Origin: an uncultured Clostridium sp.
GTDB lineage: Bacteria > Bacillota_A > Clostridia > TANB77 > CAG-508
Assembly: GCA_951800935.1 (NCBI GenBank)
Contig: CATOLW010000068.1
Location: 1 to 6,712 of the forward strand
DNA: 6,712 bases
Direction: 5' to 3'
Position 1 is the first letter of the stretch, and every line of letters begins with the position of its first letter. Shown piece after piece: positions 1-5,764 of the stretch. Below the pieces are notes generated by a model. The model was not told the origin of the DNA and did not search any database. It saw nothing but the letters and a program-made list of their open reading frames with translations. Both the position numbers and the translations under genes were made by a program.

Positions 1-10
1 TTCCCTCCTT
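1..10 (-). promoter_or_regulatory. Ribosome binding site of a gene starting just beyond the left edge
   Basis: The minus strand reads AAGGAGGGAA at the extreme left edge, a full Shine-Dalgarno match. With normal spacing the start codon should lie only a few bases outside the window. Together with the promoter at 44-72 it shows that another minus-strand gene follows the response regulator as a separate transcription unit. Nothing can be said about its product. Confidence 0.75.
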
Positions 11-43
11 ATGTATTTTTATTAATTATATAATTTATTACAT

Positions 44-72
44 AGTATAATTTTTGCAAAAGACATTGTCAA
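44..72 (-). promoter_or_regulatory. Sigma-A-type promoter for the gene beyond the left edge
   Basis: On the minus strand a perfect -35 box TTGACA (72-67) is followed by a 17-base spacer and a -10 box TATACT (49-44), five of six matches to consensus. The predicted start of transcription is near position 37, giving a leader of roughly 40 bases before the ribosome binding site at the edge. The promoter lies downstream of the response regulator's terminator, so the next gene is independently transcribed. Confidence 0.8.
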
Positions 73-120
73 TAGATTTTTTGATTTTTCTTTACTTTTC
101 GTCGCAAAATTCGACAAATT

Positions 121-149
121 AAAAAAGCAAATGAATTAACTTCATTTGC
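121..149 (-). terminator. Rho-independent terminator of the response regulator gene
   Basis: On the minus strand, a perfect 9-bp stem (GCAAATGAA, 149-141, pairing with TTCATTTGC, 135-127) closes a 5-base loop. It is followed at once by six T residues (126-121). It sits 12 bases after the stop codon of the response regulator gene and is oriented to end its transcription. Confidence 0.85.
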
Positions 150-161
150 TCCTTTTATCTT

Positions 162-905
162 TTAATTTGATGCAATATAATATCCTACTCCTCTTTTGGT
201 AATTAATATTTTAGGAATGGAAGTATCTTTTTCTATTTTTTCTCTGATTCTTCTAACTGTTACATCAACTGTTCTAATATCTCCAAAATATTCATATCCC
301 CAAACTTTTTCTAATAATGTTTCTCTTGTTACTACCTGTTCTGGTTGAGAAGCTAAGAACTTTAATACTTCAAATTCACGTAATGTTAAGTCAATAATTT
401 CTCCCCTAACTTTTACTTCAAATTTGTCTAAATCTAATTCTAAATCTCCTACGACAATTTTACTTTCTTTCTTTTTTTCTTCCTTAGAAACTGGTTCTAT
501 CTCTCGATTAGTAGAAACAACATCTATTTTTCTTAAATTAGCTTTTACTCTTGCTGCTAATTCTCTTACACTAAATGGCTTTGTAATGTAATCATCTGCG
601 CCTAATTCTAGTCCTAAGATGGTATCAATTTCTTCTGATTTTGCTTTAAGCATAATAATTGGTATATTTAAAGAATTTTTTACTCTTTTACATACAGATA
701 ATCCATCTAGTTTTGGAAGCATAATATCTAATAGCATTAAATCTGGTTTTTGTTCTAATGCCACATTAACACCTGTTATACCATCGGAAGCTTCTATTAT
801 TTTGTAACCTTCCTTTTCTAAATTATATCTTAACAAATCTCGGATAGATGGTTCATCATCCACGATTAATATGGTTTTCATATCTTTTTCTATTTCTTCT
901 TCCAC
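162..905 (-). CDS. OmpR/PhoB-family response regulator (WalR/PhoP-like)
   Basis: This is a cytoplasmic two-component transcription factor, 247 residues from the chosen start. The receiver domain (about 9-125) has the acidic pair in LIVDDEP (D16, D17), the phospho-acceptor Asp in LMLLDIMLP (D60) and the conserved Lys in TKPFS (K109). A linker rich in Glu and Lys leads to a winged-helix DNA-binding domain (about 150-247) with the typical RTVDVTVRRIREKIE and KRGVGYYI motifs. The usual switch Thr/Ser after the fourth strand is Lys here (IIMLKAKSEEID, K87), which is unusual. The GTG at 905 is preferred because AAAGGCGG stands 8 bases upstream. The ATG at 881 (MKTILIVDDE) gives the more standard N-terminus but lacks a good ribosome site, and the ATG at 929 also lacks one. 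No sensor kinase gene lies upstream and the gene ends in a terminator, so it appears to be a single-gene unit. The family call is firm, the regulon unknown. Confidence 0.93.
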   Translation of the reverse strand: MEEEIEKDMKTILIVDDEPSIRDLLRYNLEKEGYKIIEASDGITGVNVALEQKPDLMLLDIMLPKLDGLSVCKRVKNSLNIPIIMLKAKSEEIDTILGLELGADDYITKPFSVRELAARVKANLRKIDVVSTNREIEPVSKEEKKKESKIVVGDLELDLDKFEVKVRGEIIDLTLREFEVLKFLASQPEQVVTRETLLEKVWGYEYFGDIRTVDVTVRRIREKIEKDTSIPKILITKRGVGYYIASN

Positions 906-913
906 AAAAAATT

Positions 914-921
914 CCGCCTTT
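914..921 (-). promoter_or_regulatory. Ribosome binding site that fixes a GTG start for the response regulator
   Basis: AAAGGCGG on the minus strand stands 8 bases before GTG at 905-903. Neither the ATG at 929 nor the ATG at 881 has a comparable site at suitable distance. The site adds eight residues (VEEEIEKD) before the canonical MKTILIVDDE start of the receiver domain. Confidence 0.65.
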
Positions 922-972
922 CTAATCATTATAGCATTATTTTTATAATCTATTTATATCATAATTTAAATA

Positions 973-978
973 ATTATA
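973..978 (-). promoter_or_regulatory. Possible -10 box for the response regulator gene
   Basis: The 104 bases between mnmA and the response regulator are extremely AT-rich and hold a perfect TATAAT on the minus strand at 978-973, about 70 bases before the GTG start. No convincing -35 box lies 16-18 bases upstream. An alternative pairing nearby is TTGTAT with TATAAA, 17 bases apart. I see no intrinsic terminator after mnmA, so some read-through from mnmA is possible. Confidence 0.3.
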
Positions 979-1009
979 CAAGTTTTTTTGCAATTTTATG
1001 AATAAATAT

Positions 1010-2081
1010 TTAAAGGATTATTTTTCCTCCACCTAGAACAACTCCTTCTTTGTCATAAAAAACAATCGATTGTCCGAGGTGTAACTGCTCTTTGTTCACC
1101 ATCAAATACTACTTTAACTGCTTCATCCTCTGGATATACTGTACAATCTGCTTCTTTTGAGCGATAACGAATCTTTGCTTGGCATCGAATTGGTTCTCGT
1201 AATTGTTCAAATATCATCCAATTGATATCTTTTGCATATAGTTCTTTCGTATACAATTCTTCTTTTGTTCCTACTACTACCTCATTTTTTTCCTTCTTTA
1301 GTGCTATTACATATAATGGCTTTTGATAAGAAATTCCTAAACCCTTTCTTTGACCAATTGTATAATGTATAATACCTTCATGCTGACCTAATATTTCTCC
1401 ATTTTTTAATACAATATTTCCTTTTTTATTTTTTCCATACTTTTTCAAAAATATTATATAATCATCATTTGGAATAAAACAAATTTCTTGGCTATCTTTT
1501 TTGTGTGCTACTGTTAAGCCATTTTCTTCTGCTATTTTTCTTATTTCTTCTTTATTGGTATACTCTTGTAAAGGAAAAATGATATGCTCTAGCATTTCTT
1601 TTGGAATAGTATATAAAAAATAAGTTTGGTCTTTCTTTTCTTCTTTTGATTGTTTTAACACATATTGCTGATAAGTTTTAGACAATTCAATTCTTGCATA
1701 ATGTCCTGTTGCTATATAATCACATTGGAGTTCTTTTGCTTTTTGATAAAAAGCACCAAATTTTAAATAGCGATTACATTCTACACATGGATTTGGTGTT
1801 CTTGCTTGCTTGTATTCTTGTATAAAGTAGTCTACTACTTTTTCCTTAAATTCTTGTTTACAATTTATGGTATAGTGAGGAATTTTTAAGTTATCACAAA
1901 CTCTTTTAGCATCATATATTGCTGTATTTTCACAGCAATTACTTTCTTCTTCATCACTATTATCTGACTCCCATAATCTCATGGTACACCCAATTACTTC
2001 ATACCCTTGTTTTTGTAATAAAACTGCTGATACAGAGCTGTCAACACCTCCACTCATTCCTAATAAAACTTTTTTCTTCAT
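1010..2081 (-). CDS. mnmA: tRNA-specific 2-thiouridylase MnmA, containing one CGGA +1 frameshift
   Basis: MnmA adds sulfur to U34 in the wobble position of tRNA-Lys, tRNA-Glu and tRNA-Gln in the cytoplasm, through an adenylated intermediate. The ATP-binding PP-loop SGGVDSS is at residues 10-16. The catalytic cysteines are C102 (or neighbouring C99) in NPCVECN and C201 in SQEICFIP, with TGHYAR at 125-130. Read straight through, the frame ends at 1053 after TPRTIDCFL, a poor family match. Skipping C1076 at the in-frame CGG codon 336 gives TPGQSIVFYDKEGVVLGGG and a stop at 1010. The 356-residue product then has normal family length and the C-terminal beta-barrel ending expected of MnmA. AAGGAAG stands 7 bases before the ATG. 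The gene follows the MFS/spermidine-synthase-like gene by 22 bases and is the last gene of the operon. Identity is certain; the recoding is inferred. Confidence 0.95.
1073..1076 (-). other. CGGA recoding (+1 frameshift) site in mnmA
   Basis: The minus strand reads ACA CCT CGG ACA with CGG in the mnmA frame as codon 336. Skipping the C gives ACA CCT GGA CAA, that is TPGQ, matching the conserved AVTPGQ segment of MnmA. Without the shift, translation stops at TGA (1055-1053) six codons after CGG and loses the last 20 or so residues of the C-terminal barrel. There is no homopolymer run at the site. Confidence 0.85.
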
Positions 2082-2103
2082 TTCTACGCTTCCTTAATTT
2101 ATT

Positions 2104-3567
2104 TCAATTCCCAATTGGAGCATAATGATCTGTTACTATTTTTTTATCTGATGAAAAATTAGTTAATTCTGTTTCTAGTAATTTTTGATACTCCTTTTGT
2201 TTTTCCTCATTCTTATTTATTTTCCCTTTGATTCCTACTAAAATCAAATTTTGTCTTTCTGTTTCTTTACAATTAGAAGGTACTCGATAAACTTTTACTT
2301 CATCAAATACAGCTTGGTAAGTTGCATATTCATATTTGATAAAATCTGCTCCTTTTCCTTCTATGGCTGATAATATATTAGTAATTACTATCCCATTTTC
2401 TTGCAAAGCTTTCTTTGCATTTTGCATAGCTTCATATGTTGTTAGTTCAAAAGGTGCATTGACACCTTTAAAGGCGTCAATTAAAATGCAATCATATTTA
2501 TTTTGTGTATTATTCAAAAAACTTCTACCATCTTGATGGTAGATTTTTAAATTGGGATTATTGCTATCTAAATCAAATTGTTCTGTAGCAAGTTCTGTCA
2601 TCTTGCTATCAATTTCTGAAACATCAATTCTTTTATCCGAATACTTTTTTAGATAATGAGTTGGATATGTGTAAGCTGCTCCACCAATTAAAAGGGTGTT
2701 TTTTGCTTCTTTTTGGAAATATTCAAACAAATCATAATAATATAAATATTGTGAACCCATTTCTCCTGTTTGCTGATTGATATAAGATTCTAGTCCAGTA
2801 TCTACTTGCATGGTTTTATAAAAATTATTATTTTTTCCTTCTACTGTTTTTATCCATATTCTACTATATTGGGAATCTACATCTTTTACAATATCTTTAT
2901 TGTTACTTTCAAACATTACTTTTCCTAACCAATTTAGCATGATTAAACTAATCGCTAAAAAAGCCATCATTCCATAATATTTTTTGGTTTTGTTTTCATA
3001 TAACAAAATAGATAGTAAAACCAACAATATGGTTGTTCCCAAAATAATACCTCTAACGCCAAAAGTTGGAATTAAAAGAAATCCCGCTACAAAGGTTCCA
3101 AATATGCTTCCTATTGTAGATAAAGAAGATATACTTCCTGATAGTTTACCAATATCTTCTAGTTGTTTATCTTTTAACTTAATAGCATAAGGCGATACAG
3201 TTGCTAATACAAAACTTGGTATTCCAAATACAATAGCAGCAGATACAAATGCTACGATTACTAGATTTTGCGAAAAAACAGCAAAGGTTTTTACCACTAT
3301 TGTTTCAAAAATTGGTATTAGACTTGTAAAAATAGCACCTAATAAAATTAGACTAGATAAGCGATTTCTATGTGGGTCTTTGTCGGCTAATTTTCCACCT
3401 AACCAATATCCTATACTCATACTAGTTAGCATGACTCCAATAATAGTAGTCCATATTAAATTAGAACTTCCAACATAAGGTGATAGTACTCTTGCTGCTA
3501 CTAATTCTAGTATCATTCCCAAAGCACCACATAAGAAAACGGTTATTTCAATTACATATTTTTTCAT
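2104..3567 (-). CDS. Fused MFS-type membrane / spermidine-synthase-like protein
   Basis: This is a 487-residue two-part protein. The N-terminal half (about 1-216) has seven or eight hydrophobic membrane segments, including ALGMILELVAARVLSPYVG near residues 15-33 and the loop GYWLGGKLADKDP. The C-terminal half (about 225-487) has a Rossmann methyltransferase-like fold of the spermidine synthase type: LLIGGAAYTYP (292-302), IDVSEID (314-320), HQDGRSF (344-350) and ILIDAFKG (361-368), where D364 matches the catalytic Asp position. The usual GGGDGG nucleotide-binding loop is changed to GGAAYTYP, and no polyamine pathway gene is nearby, so true spermidine synthase activity is doubtful. The ATG at 3567 is preferred over an in-frame GTG at 3579 because it lies one base after the upstream stop codon with AGGTG about 9 bases before it. 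It is tightly coupled to the TSCPD gene. Its biological role is unknown. Confidence 0.88.
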   Translation of the reverse strand: MKKYVIEITVFLCGALGMILELVAARVLSPYVGSSNLIWTTIIGVMLTSMSIGYWLGGKLADKDPHRNRLSSLILLGAIFTSLIPIFETIVVKTFAVFSQNLVIVAFVSAAIVFGIPSFVLATVSPYAIKLKDKQLEDIGKLSGSISSLSTIGSIFGTFVAGFLLIPTFGVRGIILGTTILLVLLSILLYENKTKKYYGMMAFLAISLIMLNWLGKVMFESNNKDIVKDVDSQYSRIWIKTVEGKNNNFYKTMQVDTGLESYINQQTGEMGSQYLYYYDLFEYFQKEAKNTLLIGGAAYTYPTHYLKKYSDKRIDVSEIDSKMTELATEQFDLDSNNPNLKIYHQDGRSFLNNTQNKYDCILIDAFKGVNAPFELTTYEAMQNAKKALQENGIVITNILSAIEGKGADFIKYEYATYQAVFDEVKVYRVPSNCKETERQNLILVGIKGKINKNEEKQKEYQKLLETELTNFSSDKKIVTDHYAPIGN

Positions 3568-3568
3568 A

Positions 3569-3835
3569 CTATTTTTCACCTATTAATTTACTTTTTGCTT
3601 CTTCTAATGCGATAGAAAGTTGGTCTGGGCAAGAAGTTCCTCTAAATCCACAAGGAATTCCTTTTAATCTTTCAATTGCTTCATCAATTTTCATTCCTTG
3701 AATTAAATTAGAAACACCTACTGTATTTCCAGCACATCCTCCTACTATTGTAACTTTTTTTACAATATCTCCATCTAATTCTATAATCATTTGTTGCGAA
3801 CAAACTTTATCGCTTGGTTTATATCTATATTCCAT
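3569..3835 (-). CDS. TSCPD-domain protein (TIGR03905-like)
   Basis: This small cytoplasmic protein has 88 residues, close to the usual size of the TIGR03905 group common in Clostridia. The name-giving motif TSCPD is at 67-71. Four cysteines, C12 (KVCSQQ), C34 (GGCAGNT), C62 (IPCGFRG) and C69, could form a metal or redox site; this is inference. The same domain occurs at the C-terminus of some vitamin-B12-dependent ribonucleotide reductases, but the stand-alone proteins have no established function. A strong GGAGG site stands 5 bases before the ATG. The stop codon is one base from the start of the MFS/spermidine-synthase-like gene, so the two are probably translationally coupled. Confidence 0.9.
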   Translation of the reverse strand: MEYRYKPSDKVCSQQMIIELDGDIVKKVTIVGGCAGNTVGVSNLIQGMKIDEAIERLKGIPCGFRGTSCPDQLSIALEEAKSKLIGEK

Positions 3836-3864
3836 TTTTTCCTCCTTTTTTATTTAAAGAGTAC

Positions 3865-3929
3865 CTCTTAATCTCTAAACAGGGATTTTAAGGAACGTCC
3901 CTTAATCCCCCCGTTGTCTCTTAATCTCT
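3865..3929 (-). repeat. Palindromic intergenic repeat flanked by a 12-bp direct repeat
   Basis: Two exact copies of AGAGATTAAGAG (minus strand 3929-3918 and 3876-3865) flank a 41-base segment. The first copy overlaps the last two codons and stop codon of aspS. The segment forms an imperfect hairpin (about 3914-3878): GGGATTAAGG and CCTTAAAATCCC pair with a two-base bulge around a GACGTT loop, and outer AAC/GTT bases can extend it. A related unit, GGGGATTAAGGGAC, lies within the segment. This could be a MITE-like insertion with target duplication, or an array of degenerate GATTAAG units. There is no T-tract, so it is not a normal terminator. Confidence 0.55.
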
Positions 3930-5668
3930 TTTTAATTGAATGTGTACATCATCTAATTGTTGTTTTGACACAACAGATGGTGCTCGCATAAGCAAGTCTC
4001 TTGCTTTTTTGTTTTTTGGAAATGCTATGATTTCTCTTATATTTTGTGTGTCAGCTATTAACATAGCCATTCTATCTACTCCTGCTGCTGCTCCTGCATG
4101 TGGTGGTGTTCCATATTGAAAAGCATTGTATAGTGCACCAAATCTATTTTTTATTTCTTCTTCTGAATATCCAGCTATTTGAAAAGCTTTTACCATAATT
4201 TCTGGATTGTGGTTTCTAACAGCTCCTGATGCCATTTCATAGCCATTACATACTAAGTCATATTGGTAGGCTAAAATATCTAATGGTTTTTTGTTTTCTA
4301 ATGCTTCTAAGCCTCCTTGTGGCATAGAAAATGGATTGTGACTAAAGTCTATGGTTCCTTCATCTGACAATTCATACATTGGAAAGTCTACGATGAAACA
4401 GAATTTATAAACATTTTTTTCTATCAAATCTAATCGTTTTCCTAGCTCAATTCTAACTAATCCTGCTATTTTTTGTGCTTTTTCTAATTCATCTGCTATA
4501 AAGAAAATAGCTGAATTTTTCTCTACGTTATACTGGGTTTCTAATTTTTGTTTAATCTCTTCTGTTATGAATTTTGCAATTCCTCCTGTAGTTTCTCCTG
4601 TTTCTTCTATTTTTACCCATGCTAATCCTTTGGCTCCTACTTCATCGGTTGTTGCATATTCACCCATTTTGTCAAAGAATTTTCTTCCTTGTGTTGCTCC
4701 ATTAGGAACTACTATTGCTTTGATGGTTTTTCCTTGAAAAGCATTAAAATCTGAATTTTTGAAACATTGTGTTACATCTTGAATGATTAATGGATTTCTT
4801 AAGTCTGGTTTGTCAATTCCATATTTCTCCATTGCTTCTTTATAAGGAATACGGATAAATGGACCTTCGTCTACTTTCCAATTAGTAAATTTTTTAAAAG
4901 TATGTGGTATAACTTCTTCTATTACTTTAAAAACATCTTCTTGTGTAGCAAAACTCATCTCAAAGTCTAATTGATAAAATTCCCCAGGGGCTCTATCTGC
5001 ACGTGGATCTTCATCTCGAAAGCATGGTGCAATTTGATAATATCTATTAAATCCTGATACCATTAACAATTGTTTAAATTGTTGTGGTGCTTGTGGTAAA
5101 GCATAAAATTCTCCTGGATTAATTCTACTTGGAACTAAATAGTCTCTTGCTCCTTCTGGTGAAGAATTAGCTAAGATCGGTGTTTGGATTTCTGTAAATG
5201 TTAGTTCATCCATTTTATCTCTTAAGCTTTTTAGTATTTTAGAACGAAGTAATATATTGTTGTGTATATCTTCATTTCTTAAGTCTAAAAATCGATATTC
5301 TAGTCTTAGGTCTTCTCTTACTTCTTGACCATTATTGATTTCAAATGGAAGTACATTTTTACATTTTCCAAGTATCTCTATTTCTTTCGCTACTACTTCT
5401 ATTTCTCCTGTTGGAATCTTGTTGTTTTTGTTTGCTCTTTCCACAACTTCTCCGTAGAATGTGGATACAGGTTTCGGAGGTTAATTGTTTTGTCTGTTCT
5501 TGTAACTTTTCATCATTGATTACAATTTGTGTAATTCCAAATTCATCTCTTAAGTCGATAAAAACCATGCCACCTAAATTTCTTATTTTTTGTATCCATC
5601 CGGGCTAGTTCTACTGTTTCTTTTACGTTTTCTATTTTCAATTCTCCACATGTTTTGGTTCTATACAT
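3921..5668 (-). CDS. aspS: Aspartyl-tRNA synthetase AspRS, containing two CGGA +1 frameshifts
   Basis: AspRS charges tRNA-Asp with aspartate in the cytoplasm and is essential. Read with two +1 shifts the product is 581 residues, close to the usual bacterial length. [10 protein letters not shown] at the start is typical, with GGGAGG 10 bases before the ATG at 5668. The N-terminal OB-fold anticodon domain is at about 1-100. The class II core follows, with the aspartate-site segment [11 protein letters not shown] (about 192-202), motif 2 [10 protein letters not shown] (about 216-225), the bacterial GAD insertion domain roughly in residues 290-410, and motif 3 around AGVDRM (R532). The Leu in KIRNLGG at the anticodon-binding position resembles discriminating enzymes. 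Without the shifts translation would end after 41 residues, and the catalytic core would lie in a different frame from the start. The catalytic domain is intact and shows no decay, so I treat this as a functional recoded gene and the first gene of the operon. Confidence 0.95.
5451..5454 (-). other. Second CGGA recoding (+1 frameshift) site in aspS
   Basis: After the first shift the frame reads CAC ATT CTA CGG AGA. Skipping C5454 gives CTA GGA GAA GTT GTG GAA AGA, that is LGEVVER, matching the conserved G-x-V-x-x-R strand of the AspRS anticodon domain and joining residues 1-71 to the rest of the protein. Continuing on CGG in frame gives a basic, low-complexity tail that ends near 5359. The site is not in a homopolymer. 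Confidence 0.85.
5599..5602 (-). other. First CGGA recoding (+1 frameshift) site in aspS
   Basis: The frame from ATG at 5668 reads GAA CTA GCC CGG ATG, with CGG as codon 23. Skipping one C gives GCC GGA TGG ATA CAA, that is AGWIQ, matching the conserved GW(V/I) of the AspRS N-terminal domain. The downstream stretch [14 protein letters not shown] is then in frame. The unshifted frame stops at TGA (5545-5543). The extra C extends CC to CCC, so the exact skipped base is ambiguous. Confidence 0.85.
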
Positions 5669-5710
5669 ATATTTTTTGCCTCCCATTTGATTTATTTTCC
5701 TAACTAATTA

Positions 5711-5734
5711 ATGTGCTATTATATAATAGCACAT
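5711..5734 (-). promoter_or_regulatory. Perfect 24-bp palindrome between the surface-protein gene and aspS
   Basis: ATGTGCTATTATATAATAGCACAT in two halves (5711-5722 and 5723-5734) is a perfect inverted repeat. On the plus strand it is followed by TTTTTCTT; on the minus strand only by TTAATTAGTT. It may end the surface-protein transcript weakly, but its overlap with the -10 region of the aspS promoter also fits an operator. The two roles cannot be separated from sequence. Confidence 0.5.
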
Positions 5735-5751
5735 TTTTCTTGAAATATCAA
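5723..5751 (-). promoter_or_regulatory. Promoter of the aspS operon
   Basis: On the minus strand a -35 box TTGATA (5751-5746), a 17-base spacer and a -10 box TATTAT (5728-5723) are preceded by TGC, forming an extended -10. Transcription would start near 5716, giving a leader of about 48 bases. That is too short for a T-box riboswitch. The -10 box lies inside the palindrome at 5711-5734. Confidence 0.65.
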
Positions 5752-5764
5752 TTATTTTCTTTTC

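Noticed and set aside
619..807. Plus-strand open frames here and at 1919-2125, 2336-2536, 2984-3190, 3480-3701, 5325-5519 and 5345-5608
   Set aside because: All lie opposite well-supported minus-strand genes, have low-complexity hydrophobic products without recognisable motifs and lack ribosome sites.
906..929. ATG at 929 as start of the response regulator (MIRKAEFF...)
   Set aside because: It has no ribosome binding site. The purine-rich AAAGGCGG lies inside this extension, at proper distance from the GTG at 905.
3568..3579. GTG at 3579 as start of the MFS/spermidine-synthase-like gene
   Set aside because: It would overlap the TSCPD gene by 11 bases. The ATG at 3567 has AGGTG at good distance and begins one base after the stop codon.
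1053..5568. Frame breaks in aspS and mnmA read as pseudogenes
   Set aside because: Both genes are otherwise intact with all catalytic motifs, no stop codons outside the shift points and normal total length. AspRS is essential, and all three breaks have the same sequence form.
1073..5602. Frame breaks explained as ordinary sequencing errors
   Set aside because: Not excluded, but unlikely. Errors would not favour an inserted C before GGA each time, two of the three sites have no repeated base, and out-of-frame CGGA at about 2639 and 6336 is undisturbed, which argues against a motif-linked base-calling error. Raw reads would settle it.
5669..5716. T-box riboswitch upstream of aspS
   Set aside because: The predicted leader is about 48 bases, and no T-box consensus or specifier stem is visible.
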